Positions 53,330 through 63,356 of a stretch of 64,000 nucleotides of DNA are shown here, piece by piece. The first letter of the stretch is position 1. Each line of letters starts with the position of its first letter. Made by a program: the position numbers and the translations under genes. Origin of the DNA: Heloderma charlesbogerti (Eukaryota > Chordata > Lepidosauria > Squamata > Helodermatidae); the NCBI GenBank assembly GCA_026122225.1, contig JANEZZ010001624.1:62001-126000 (forward strand). The letters run 5' to 3'. The notes below the pieces were generated by a model. It was not told the origin of the DNA. It made no database searches and worked only from the letters and a program-made list of their open reading frames with translations.

Positions 53330-53930
53330 ATTGTGAGGCAGGGGAAAGCAGAATTAGAGCCATTCATAAATCACTCGAATGGTTACCTTTGCTGGAAAGG
53401 CAGCAAGCAATCTGCAAAATTATTGCAACTTTGGCTCCAGTTGTTCATTCACGGAGAAATAAAAGGCAACAAAGGGTGGATATTGCAGAAGCAAATATTT
53501 CTCCATCACTGCAGCACCTTCTGTATCCAATCCATCTCTCCAGCAACTCAGAGTAGGAAATCATTGGCCAACCTCCAAGACATAATGGCCTTTAAACAGA
53601 GGGAAGAGGCAAAGAAAGTCTCCTGTTTTGCTTCTAAATGACTTGCAGTAAAACTGCAAGCGGCCAACGCTTTTCATTCCACTGCGAGCAGCAAAACAAA
53701 AATGGCAATTAAAGCCATACATCTCCGGCTGCTTGTCCTGTAAGCCACACGGGCTTTTGGTGCTTTTGTATAACAAGATCGCCGTGCCAGAAAGAACCAG
53801 CAAGAGGCCCGTCGGGAAAAGATGATTCTGTACATACAGAGGAAACCACAAGTCCCCTGTGCCGCCAGGACAGAAACAAAAGCATCTGCGCAAAGAAAAT
53901 GTTTTCTCCCTTTGAAAAGCTTCTATGGGC
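53330..53930. other. Candidate conserved non-coding element
   Basis: Repeat-free, rich in balanced motifs (GCAAAATTATTGCAACTTTG, ATGGCAATTAAAGCCATACA). Frames of 102 and 110 codons cross it on opposite strands but carry no domain. Texture-based guess. Confidence 0.3.
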
Positions 53931-54469
53931 TGGGCTGGAAATAGGGGCTATCAGTTAAATTATATTGCTTTGAAGCTGAGTGATACATTAAAATTGGAGA
54001 GCAGATTTTCTTATCTAGCCTGGAGGGGCCTTACCCTACAAATTATGCACCTTTCAGCAGCAAGCCCAATCATTTGCTTGTCGCACACACAGAGAAGGAG
54101 TGACTTGCACAGAGGTGATCCAGGATACGCGGGGCTGGGGGGTGGATTTGACTGAGTTTGGGTGCAGGGGTTGGACTTGATGCCCATTCAAGCCCAATGA
54201 TTTTTGACCCCCTTCACAGGGGTGGGCAACTCATGCGCCCCCCGCTGCCCCCAGAGTGGCTTCGCCACCCCCTGCCATTCCACCAAATTCAGCAGCCTTA
54301 TCCATTTCCTTTATTTTTATTTATTTTACCCAAAACATGGCACTTTTAGCTACGGATCACTAAAAGGGTCAAATTTAGTTTTTTTCCTGATGCTAAATTT
54401 GACCCTTTCAGTCCTCCATACCTGCTATGGAGTGCTAAAAGGCTCACATTTAATTTGAAAGCAAGCATA

Positions 54470-54565
54470 AGTTTTTATTTATTTTATTTATTATTAAATT
54501 TATTAATCGCCCATCTGGCTGGTCACCCAGCCACTCTGGGCGATGTACAACGTACAATAAAACAG
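54470..54565 (-). mobile_element. L2-type LINE 3' tail
   Basis: (TTTAT)n then TTAATCGCCCATCTGGCTGG and CCACTCTGGGCGATGTACAA, identical in type to the 3' end at 46786-46830. Severely 5'-truncated. Confidence 0.8.
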
Positions 54566-54664
54566 AAGTTCAGTGCTACAGAACACTAAAAGCACCCATT
54601 TGTGGAGTAAAAAAAAATAATGGCCTCTGGACCCCCCCAAGGTCACCCACCCCTGCCTTAAAAT

Positions 54665-54900
54665 ATGGTGCACTACAGAGGGGGTAGTGGATAGGATGTT
54701 CGGGGGAGACCTGAGATTGCGCCCCACTCTCAGAGGTTAACTTCCTTTCAACCAGTCAGTTGCTCAACCGAAACCTACCTCACTGGGTTGTTGTAAAGAT
54801 AAAACAGGATAGCCCCAGACACACCAGAAGGAAGAACAGTGATGTGCTGAGTAATAACAGGGGGAACCTTCCACGTGCTCCCTGGAAACTGTGAATGAGC
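54665..54900 (+). mobile_element. tRNA-derived SINE (Sauria/MIR-like group)
   Basis: GGGGTAGTGGATAGGATGTT gives a box-A-like head. The body has ACCTACCTCACTGGGTTGTT followed by GTAAAGATAAAACAGG, a common squamate SINE core. Family name uncertain. Confidence 0.5.
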
Positions 54901-55150
54901 AGCACTGGTGCGGGAGAGCATCTCTCCATACAAGGACTGAGACTTTGTTGGACCCTCTTCTGGTTTATTCTCTGTATAGACCGAGGCATGTTCTTATCTA
55001 GTGGCCACTGGATGGGAGGAAATTTAGAAAGCTCCCTCTACATTGCAACTCTATTACTGCATTTGTTCTCTGTATCCATGATCCAACAATGTTATATATG
55101 CACATGGGGGAGAATTGTGAACACAGCCAGGTATTACTTGGAAGTTTCTC

Positions 55151-55290
55151 TAGGGATGAGCGAACTCACCTCAGCCCACCACTCATCGGACCCTCGCTGG
55201 CCGGCCCGCCCTGCTTACTGTGCATGGCAAGCCTCCAGGCGGTTCGCAAGCGCACAGTGAGTGGCTCACGGCATCCCGCTCCTCCACTGA
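55151..55290. mobile_element. hAT-like fold-back fragment with outward AGGTGAGT
   Basis: TAGGGATGAGCGAACTCACC: the reverse complement is AGGTGAGTTCGCTCATCCCTA-type, a donor next to the terminus as in the FB family but with different sequence. GCTTACTGTGC...GCACAGTGAG gives an inverted pair. The right end was not found. Confidence 0.5.
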
Positions 55291-55294
55291 GCCG

Positions 55295-55440
55295 CCCCTG
55301 GCCGTAGATCATCTAGGACTGAGGCAAGGGTCTTTCTCCACCCTGCTACCTCAGACCTTACCTAGAGATGTGGGGGACGGAACCTGGGACCTTCCGCATG
55401 CAAAACACATGCTCTGACACTAAGCTACGCCCTCTCCGCC
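55295..55440 (-). mobile_element. tRNA-derived SINE, partial
   Basis: GGAACCTGGGACCTTCCGCA (reversed box B region) and CATGCTCTGACACTAAGCTA (reversed box A). Confidence 0.6.
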
Positions 55441-56069
55441 AGCTGCCATGTGGGATCATGCCTGTGGGATCATGAAGGGATGTGTGAGTGTGACAGGGAC
55501 CCGAGGCTAGGAGCACGCTATATAGAGAAAGAGCAGAGACCTCCAGATGACTCAAGAAAGCCAGTTAAGTCTCATGCTAAAGGTGAAAGAGTCACTGGAT
55601 AATGTGAGGCAGGGGACAGGGCGGGGGAATGCCTTGCCCACGATTGCAGTCTGTGAGACCCTGAAGAGGGGCACCAGCCTCCACGCCTGATCCGAGAAAA
55701 GTGTATGGGAAGTGAGCAGTCTCCAAACAGGCAAAGCCCCGTTTCTAACTGTGGCAATAGCTTAAGTCCCAGGAGAGGCAGCTGGGGGCCTGGGGGCAGG
55801 TGAAGGCAAGATCAGAGCCCTCCCTGGGAGATGCAGCTGAAAGAGCATCCAGTCATGATATGGCAGCATAAGGGCCAGTGGGTGGGTTGTGATTTCTTCC
55901 AAAATGCATTGTGGCAACACAGACGTACATTTTTCACAGGCCGGGGAAACCTGGCTTCTTAACCTTACAAGATTGCAGAAATGGGGGAGGGGACCTAGCA
56001 GTATATCGACACTTCCATTAAGCTCTGTAATAGTTGGGGGCATTTCAGTTGCCCCTCAAATCACTTTTG
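55441..56069. other. Unassigned sequence
   Basis: No recognised repeat or gene. Confidence 0.35.
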
Positions 56070-56330
56070 ACTTTAATTAACAGAGCCCAATCCTCGCTGT
56101 CCCCTTAATCTCATTTTTATAGAGAAAGGTTATCTATAAAAGAAGCCATTAGCAATAGATTTGCCTAAATCCCCAATTATACTACTCATCATCTGGGTAA
56201 ATTTGAACTTGATTATGTTCTACAAACCCAGGATAATCCCTGTTTTCCTCCTCTGTTTACCTTCGGCTTTGTGGCACTGATTATGATACTTCATTCTTCC
56301 GAGCTCAGCAAGTGGAGTCCTAGCATTAGA
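56070..56330. other. Candidate conserved non-coding element
   Basis: Repeat-free and AT-rich (AAGCCATTAGCAATAGATTT, GGATAATCCCTGTTTTCCTC); the latter contains a GGATAATCC homeobox-type site. Texture-based guess. 56331-56890 is unassigned. Confidence 0.3.
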
Positions 56331-56894
56331 GAGAGCAACATGAGGGATGGACGTCTTTCCTTCCACAAGTCCCAGCGTGGTTTGGCAACCTGAGCTGCGA
56401 CATGGACTGACCAGGGCTCTTTTTGCAGCCCTGTGGATCAGGCCCTCTCACTCCCAGGGCAGCCACCACAGGCCCCGTCTTTCATCCCAACCTATTAGTC
56501 TGCAAATGGCTGTTATCCTGAGACCTGCTGTACTGCTCTTACACACATTAAAAGTGTGACCAAAGAAGCCCCTGGTTCTAAGCTCTCTTGTTCTATCCCA
56601 GAAACTCACGAGGGGCCCTTAGGCAAGCCGTAACACTCCTAGCCCCTCTCCACATTGTAGAAATCAGGGATAATTATCATTACTGAGAAAATGAAGCACC
56701 GTCAAGACCTGGCATGTGCTGTATAAATGCCAAGTTACGGATGCACAATAATTTTGTCTATGTTCGCAAATCATGCAAACGTCTCCCATGCGCAGCCCCA
56801 AATGCAAACGCAAGCAGGAGGGCATGCTCTCCAAAAATGCTTGCAAAGCCCAAAACTTGCGTTCATGCTCCCCCAAAAATGTGCACTCTTAAAA

Positions 56895-57415
56895 TAATAG
56901 AATCACAGAATAGTGGGCTTGGAAAGGGCCTATGAGACCATCGAGTCCAACCCCCTGCTCAGTGCAGGAATCCAAGTCAAAGCATCCCTGACAGATGGCC
57001 GTCCAGCTTCATCCTGAATGCCTCCAGCATAGGAGAGCCCACCACCTCCCGAGGTCACTGGTGCCATTGTAGTATTGCTCTAACAGTCAGGGGTTTTTTC
57101 TGATGTTCAGCCAGAATCTGCCTCCCTGCCATTTCAACCCATTATTCCATGTCCTGCACTCTGGGATGATCGAGAAGAGATCCTGGCCTTCTCTGTGACA
57201 ACCTTTCAAGAACTTGAAGAGCGCTATCCTATCTCCCCTCAGTCTTCTCTTCTCAAGGCTAAACATGCCCAGTTCTTTCAGTCTCTCCTCATAGGGCTTT
57301 GTTTCCAGTCCCCTGATCATCTTGGTTGCCCTCCTCTGAACCCCCTCCAGTTGGTCTGCATCCTTCTTAAAGTGCGGTGCCCAGAACTGGACATAGTACT
57401 CAAGATGAGGCCTTT
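56895..57415 (-). mobile_element. CR1 LINE 3' end with ORF2 C-terminus
   Basis: The plus strand begins AGAATCACAGAATAGTGGGC, the reversed classic CR1 terminus. On the minus strand 57320-57087 reads [20 protein letters not shown] then [19 protein letters not shown], a hallmark of CR1 ORF2. It belongs to a different CR1 subfamily from that at 32125-32860. Confidence 0.85.
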
Positions 57416-57417
57416 TT

Positions 57418-57481
57418 TTTCTAATTCAGGCAGCTTCATAACTTCGAATCTTCAAAGATCATGCCTGAATTAGAAAAAATC
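57418..57481. repeat. Hairpin with TCTAATTCAGGCA arms
   Basis: TTTTTCTAATTCAGGCA at 57418 pairs with TGCCTGAATTAGAAAAA at 57462. It abuts the 5'-truncation point of the CR1 fragment; identity unknown. Confidence 0.6.
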
Positions 57482-57594
57482 CATCGCGGAGAAGCCCCAA
57501 TTCTGCGAGGATAATGCCTTAATTTAAAAAAAAACATCCGGAGCGGGGGATAGGAGGGGGTAAAACTTAGTCTCATTTGAAGGGATAGAACAAC

Positions 57595-57692
57595 CCCCTG
57601 CTCAATGCAGGAAGCCCGATTCCCAGGAGGTCACCCATCCAACTACTGACCAGGGCCGACCCCACTTAGCATCCAAGATAAGACAAGCGCGC
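57595..57692 (-). mobile_element. 5S rRNA-derived SINE-like element with CR1-like tail
   Basis: The reverse complement reads GATGCTAAGTGGGGTCGG, then CCTGGTCAGTAGTTGGATGG and GTGACCTCCTGGGAATC. These are the box A, intermediate element and box C of 5S rRNA with point changes. It continues into TGCATTGAGCAGGGGGTTG, which matches the CR1 terminal region at 56920-56945. The 5S 5' part is missing. A 5S pseudogene alone would not explain the CR1-like tail. Confidence 0.7.
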
Positions 57693-57889
57693 GCAGGAAA
57701 ACAGCAGGAAAACAGCACAGCGCTCGAGTGTGAACCGAGCTCGTGCATTTGATGAAGCACTGCAATGGGGAAAATGGGTGAGTGTGAATAATCACATTTT
57801 AATGCAAAAGCATTTAACCCGACGGGACACTGAATTCATTGCGATGGCAGGCACAATGTAGATCGGCCCTAGTACTTCATGGGATTTGG

Positions 57890-58116
57890 AAGTATTTACG
57901 TAGCCTATCACGGCCATTCGAAAGACGCGAATGGCGGCTGCAGACGCAGACGCCATTCGAGGAGCACCAGAACGGCCAACAAAGGTAGGCTCCGTTCCGG
58001 GCCCATTTCGGGTGTGAGGGGGGCAGGGGGCTTCATTCCACCATGGATTTCGGGGGGCCAAATGCCCTGGCATTTGGCTTCACCGAGATCCGTGGCGGAA
58101 TTCTCTGCCATGCCTA
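57890..58116. mobile_element. FB-K: fold-back hAT-like element, left-truncated
   Basis: Starts within GTATTTACGTAGCCTATCAC, has GAATGGCGGC, an outward donor-like AGGTAGGC (57983-57990), and the type-2 end GGAATTCTCTGCCATGCCTA. Inserted in CR1 ORF1. Confidence 0.7.
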
Positions 58117-58735
58117 GGCCAAACACATTCTTTCCAGCCCTTGTGAGGTACAACCCATCCCTTGCCAACAGTCCGTCTTCCAGGAAGTATAGGTCCCAGA
58201 ATCCAAATCCCAGAAACCACTTTCGTAGCCAGTCATTCACCCGGAGTATTTTTCTTTCTCTTTCTATCCCTCTTCTAACTACTGGAAGGATGGATGAGAA
58301 AACTATCTGGGCCCCAAAGTTCTTGAGTTTCCTTCCCAAAGCTTCAAAGTCTGTTGTTCTCAGGCAAGAAAACAAACATTGCACAGACCTTGCAGGTCAC
58401 CACCACTGGAGAGTCTTTTCCTTCCATAGTCTCTATTCCCTTTATGTTTCTAGCCATCTGATTGTACTGGGGCACCCTGTGCTTTGTCCTGTATTCACTG
58501 GAGGTTAAAAACAGAGTCCCACTGGTATGGAAGTGTGCGTTACAAGAAAAAGACATTTAAAAAAATTGTTAGGGGCCTCCCCTTGACCTCCCCTGCTGAC
58601 CTCCTGTTTGCTGTCCCTGCTCGCTAGCTCTGATCCCTTGGTCTCTGGGAGCTTGCTTGTTTGTATAGCCCTTGGACCAGCTGGAGCTGCTTCTTCTGTT
58701 TGCTCAGCTAGGAGACAGGAAACAGGTGTGCATTT
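58117..58735 (-). mobile_element. CR1 LINE 5' part, ORF1 mostly deleted
   Basis: The minus strand reads DFEALGRKLKNFGAQIVFSS then LLARDGLYLTRAGKNVFG (58350-58117), the end of the ORF1 SGNH-like domain. Rightward, from 58350, it jumps straight to the 5'-UTR sequence also present at 15945-16200, so the ORF1 body is deleted. The 5'-UTR repeat at 58585-58725 matches 16195-16345. Confidence 0.7.
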
Positions 58736-58787
58736 TTTAAAATACGCATTTTCACATTTTATGCTATGGGAGAAAGTGAGCATTTCC

Positions 58788-59339
58788 TAGGGATGTCAGA
58801 GAAATCTGCTGCGGATTCAAATGAGGCTGGATTCTTTGGAATCCAGCCTCAGGAATCTGCAGCGGATCGGGACCACTTACCTCTGCTCCAGGAGGACTGG
58901 AGGCAGAATGGCACTTGGCTGCTTCTTGCCAGCCAGAGGCATTCGCCTCCTCCCTGTCCCTGCCAATCTCCATGTCTTTTCTTAAAAAAAAAAAAATTGG
59001 CAATTGGCAGGATGTGCCCATACACCTATATGCAAAACAGAGCCATGAATCTTGCGTATAAGCCTATGGACACATAGACTTAGACACAAGATTCATTACT
59101 CTGTTTGCACCTAAGTCTATGGGCACATCCTGCTGATCACCATTTTTTTTTTTTTTTAAGAAAAGACATGGAGATTGGCAGGGACAGGGAGGAGGCGACT
59201 GGCTCTGGCTTGCAGGAGGGAAGGTAAGCAGCCCCCAAGCCAGTTCCCCCCCCCCCGGAATCTTCGCAGTGTGATCGGATCACCACCCCACCCATGGATT
59301 CCCCACCGGAACAGAAGGTGGGGAATCCATACACCCCTA
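58788..59339. mobile_element. FB-N: fold-back hAT-like element (552 bp), perfect 8-bp target duplication
   Basis: TAGGGATGTCAGAGAAATCT...CATACACCCCTA, flanked by GCATTTCC (58780-58787 and 59340-59347). Arms (TGTCCCTGCCAATCTCCATG and its complement) fold over a core with CCATACACCTATATGC. Outward donors: ACTTACCT 58875-58882 and AGGTAAGC 59222-59229. The internal sequence differs from FB-A to FB-J, so this is a separate subfamily. Confidence 0.85.
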
Positions 59340-59344
59340 GCATT

Positions 59345-59515
59345 TCCAATGTGCTTTAAAAAAAAAAATGAACATGTTTACCTTCGAAATGCACACTTGT
59401 CCCATTTGAACAAAATTTAAAACGAGCGTAAATGAATGTGAGCTGATCTTCAAGTTGGTGTTCAGAGAATTTGAGCAAATGTGAAAATTGCTTGTTCACC
59501 CATCCCTATGCCAAG
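59345..59515. mobile_element. AT-rich hAT-like remnant, right end
   Basis: TGAACATGTTTACC and AAAATTTAAAACGAGCG precede the terminus TTGTTCACCCATCCCTA. Confidence 0.4.
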
Positions 59516-59604
59516 TGATATTATCACTGGATTTCCAATCTTGAGACCGCTTTCAAATTACAAGGATTGAAAACAATGTATCTGAGGATTTGCTTTTGGC
59601 TACC

Positions 59605-59758
59605 TCCCTTTGGACCAGGTCATGAGCTCACCTAGCCCAACATCCTGTTTCCAACAGTGGCTGGTCAGATGTCTCCAGGAAGCCCACAAGCGGGGCATGG
59701 AGGCAAGATTCCTGCCCATTGCTCATTCCCCAGCATCTGGTTCCCAAGGAAGGTGTGT
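59605..59758 (-). mobile_element. CR1 LINE 3'-UTR fragment
   Basis: CATCCTGTTTCCAACAGTGG and CCCCAGCATCTGGTTCCCAA follow the reversed CR1 3' order. Confidence 0.55.
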
Positions 59759-59761
59759 TCC

Positions 59762-60765
59762 TCCTCAGGGGGAGCCATAGTTCAGTAGTAGAGCACATGC
59801 CTTGTATATGGGGTATACATATGCCCCTGCAATCATTCCCTGGGGAAGACCTGGGAAGGGAGCTCTGCTGAGACCTTGGAGAGCCGCTGCCTGTCAGAGG
59901 AGACAATGCTGATTGAGATGGACCATTGGTAGGGATGGCGGAGAATTTCTCCACGAATCTCCGGGAGGCCAAATGCCAACGCATTCGGCCCCCCGAAATT
60001 GGTGGTGAAATTCTCCGCCGGCCCCCCTCCCCCCCCCCCGGGATGGGACTTAACTTGTGCGAATGTCCCTCTCCGCAGCGGGTCCCGGCGGCGTTTCGGC
60101 GGCATTTCGGCGGAGGCGGCGGTGGCGGCCGGTCTTCTGACCAGCTGCTGCCGCCGCCATTGCAAAATAAAAAAGGAAAGTAAAAAAAAACACATACACA
60201 CACCCATGATAGGCTATGTAACGATTTACGTAGCCTATCACGGCTAGATTTCCAAAGTCAGCCGTGATAGGCTACGTAAATCGTCACGTAGCCTACCACG
60301 GGTGACTTTGGAAAAAAAAAAAAAAGCACGTATGCAAATGGCAGCGTCCATGGGGTGCCGCCATTTGCGTTCCTTAGTTTGGCACGTCTAGTCTACGTAA
60401 AGATTTACGTAGACTACGGCGAAAATAAGGGCAACGCAAATACCGTTCCCTTATTTTCGCCGTAGTCTACGTAAATCTATCACGGGTGTGTTTTGGGGTT
60501 TTTTTACTTTCCTTTTTTTTTCGCGGCCGGGTAGACGGGGTGCTCCTCCTCGGCCTAAATTTCGGCGGCGAGGGATGGGGCGCCTCCCCCCTAGCCTGAA
60601 TTTCAGCCGGGTGAGGCGGGGCGCCTCCCCCCCTTGCCTGAACTTCAGGGGGAGAACCGAAGCGCCTCCCCCCCACCACGAAGCAAGCTGCGGGACCAGG
60701 TAAGTCCCTTTCGTCCATCCCTAAATTGGTCCGACTCAGGATAAAACAGCATCATATGTTGAGGT
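59762..60765 (+). mobile_element. tRNA-derived SINE split by FB-L
   Basis: The head AGCCATAGTTCAGTAGTAGA and body to GATGGACCATTGG (59929) continue after FB-L with GGTCCGACTCAGGATAAAAC and a degraded tail. Confidence 0.7.
59930..60723. mobile_element. FB-L: fold-back hAT-like element (794 bp) inside a SINE
   Basis: TAGGGATGGCGGAGAATTTC...TCGTCCATCCCTA; flanks CCATTGGT and AAATTGGT match at six of eight. Right donor AGGTAAGT 60698-60705 (GT 24 nt from the end). The left site is mutated (ACTTAACT, 60048-60055). Palindromes GTGATAGGCTACGTAAATCG and GTAGTCTACGTAAATC. Confidence 0.8.
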
Positions 60766-60957
60766 ATAGGAATCATAGCTCAGTGGCAGAGCACATGGTG
60801 TGCATGCAGAATGACCCCAGTTCAGCCCTCAGCATCTCTAGGGCTAGGAAAAACTCCTGCCTGAAACCCCAGAGCGTGTCTGCTGGTCAGCGTAGGCACT
60901 ACTGAGCTAGAGGGACCAAGGCTGTCTGACCCAGTAGCAGGCAGCTTCCTATGTTCC
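60766..60957 (+). mobile_element. tRNA-derived SINE, full-length
   Basis: Box A TAGCTCAGTGG (60776-60786), box B-like CAGTTCAGCCC, and tail GCAGGCAGCTTCCTATGTTC. Confidence 0.75.
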
Positions 60958-61399
60958 TTTGGTGGGCCCCAGGTTCCGTAAGGTCCCAGGTCTCTGGCAT
61001 ATCCATTCAAGGCACCTTGGGTAGGAGGGCTGGGAAAGGTGACCTTGCCCAAGGTGCTGGCGAGGTGCTGATCTTCAGAGGAGGCGCTGCTGGTCTAGAT
61101 AAGTCTGACTGGTCTAGGACAGTTTTTCTACTTCCTGTGTCTGGCTCCATTTAGCTCTCATCAATAGCCATTGGGAGATAGAACCATGAAATTCAAATTT
61201 GCTAATTCAGGTCCCAGTTCCCAGTTCCTGCACAGTGTGTGTGATTGTTTGTTCATATCTTGCCTATGAGTCCACCTGCTTCTTTGGAGCCTAAACTTTT
61301 GCTCATCAGTCAGTCTTCCGAAAATTGGATGGATTTGTTTGTTATGCCTTTGAAGATACATGCCAGGGAATATGTTATAGTAACAAGGAGTAGAGGAAC
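60958..61399. other. Unassigned sequence
   Basis: No recognised repeat or gene. Confidence 0.35.
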
Positions 61400-61960
61400 T
61401 TTGAAAGTCAAGAAACTAAAGATTTAAAAATAGTTACACATCACCTGTTGCTTACCGCTGTCACTGGCCTCTTTTATTTGAGTTCCCTGTCAGAGATATT
61501 CAGTTTGTTTATTCACACAAACCAAGACGAAGCGGAGGCCATTTCCCTGTGAAGCAGCCGCCCTTTTCTGAGAGGGTGACTGCAGATGTTTCCGGGGGGA
61601 ACAAAGAGAAGAGGGAACACACATTTCTTCGCACATTTCCAAACTAAGATTTGGTCCTTGAAGTGCCCATTTGCTGCACAACGTCTGTGACATGTAAACG
61701 AGACTAGCAGGCATTGCACATGACATTTATTTTTCTTTTCTTTTTTAAAGAAAATAGCCACCAGGCATCCAAACTGTGCTTATTACAACACTGGCTCTTC
61801 TGCAGACTGCTTGGGCACCGGAGAACGGAACAGATGCACATGGATGTATTCCAGCATTTCCCAATCTTGGTTTTGAAAAGCAAAATGAATCTTTCAGAGG
61901 CCCATTTTGATGCCACCAATGCCATGACACTGGGAAAAGAAAAGAAAAACAGCTAGTCAT
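61400..61960. other. Candidate conserved non-coding element
   Basis: Repeat-free (ACAAACCAAGACGAAGCGGA, GATGCCACCAATGCCATGAC). No coding evidence. Texture-based guess. Confidence 0.25.
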
Positions 61961-61962
61961 CA

Positions 61963-62560
61963 TTATTATTTTTATTTTATTATTATTATTACTATTATTA
62001 TTATTTTCATTATTTTCATTTCTATACCGCCCCATAGCCGGAGCTCTCTCAGCAGTTTGCAACAATTCATAAAAAATGCATCAGGATTGCAACATCACAA
62101 AAATACATTAACGTTGCAAAAAAATACAACATGATAATAATGGTCTAAACATTTTTAACACACAAAAACTAAAACAGTATAAACAGCTAAAAACAATTTT
62201 AAATAAACAATATTTTCCCTAAGAGCCTTGTTCAAAGCAGCAGGCAGAGATGCCCCACCATATGCCATTAAATGCCTGGGAGTAGAGAGCGGTCTTCACC
62301 TGACACCAAAAAGATGACAGTGTCGGTGCCAGGCAGGCCAGTTGGGGGTCCACCACTGAGAAGGCCCTCTCCCTTGTTGCCACCTTCTGAGCTTCCCTTG
62401 GAGGCGGCACTTGGGGGAAGGCCCAGATGTTCATCGTAGTGTCTGGGTATGCTCATGTCGGGAGAGGCATTCCATCGGTATTGCGGTCCCAAGCCATGTA
62501 AGGCTTTATAGGTTAAAACCAGCAGCTGGAATCAGGCTTGGAAACATACTCAGCTTTGAC
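61963..62560 (-). mobile_element. L2-type LINE 3' end
   Basis: (ATT)n tract, then TTTCTATACCGCCCCATAGC (reversed L2-type end) and minus-strand coding remnants such as TRERAFSVVDPQLA. Similar to 7396-7900. 62561-63356 is unassigned. Confidence 0.75.
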
Positions 62561-63356
62561 TGGGATTCAAATGAGGAGCAACTACTCTGTGCATTGGTGC
62601 TGCTCTCTTAGGAGTAACCTGAGGTGACAAAGGGGAAAAGGAACAAAACTGCTCTCTAGCTCTGAATATGTCCACACACTCCATAGCAATCCCTCAGTGC
62701 TGGGCTTTGGATACTATTTGCACATACTTTTAAAGACAGTTGCTGGAAAATGTGTTACTTGGCTCCAGGGATGCCATAGGCACTAGCCAGTGGGTACTCC
62801 CAACAGCCATACATATATCTGCAGAATCAGCTTTTTTGTCTTCTTTCTGGGAGGGAGGGAGACTGCAGGTCACGGTACCGCAGCACCTGGGCCATATTGC
62901 ACCACACGCTGTTCCAGCTAGAAATGTACTTGGGGGGGGAAGAATCAGCTTTCCCAGGTCCAGCTTGAATCACGTCAAACCTTCAAGAAACAATTTGGGG
63001 AAAGCTCCCAGCACAGCAGAGCACCATGGGCAGCCGTGGCTCCATCACATTCTCTCCCCAACATATGAAATGGCCGGAAATCCCTGTCCTGCTTTGTTGG
63101 TTTGAAGCATTTTTATCCCACCCCCCAGCCAAAAAGGCCGCTGTTTTCCCTACGCTCAGGCCAGATCTACACCTTGTGTCATGTCATGGTGATCCCATCA
63201 TGGTAACACTATATCCCTCTTGTGCATTTATACCTCACAGGACCACAGTGACATTTTGGATAATGTGGAATAAAAAGCAGGAAATAACACTACAACAGTG
63301 GTATGTCGAATGCATAATGTGCCTCAAGAGTTATCAGTGAAGTTCAGTACCGGCGC

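Noticed and set aside
57595..57692. Functional 5S rRNA gene
   Set aside because: It lacks the 5' third, has several changes in the promoter boxes and runs into a CR1-like tail.
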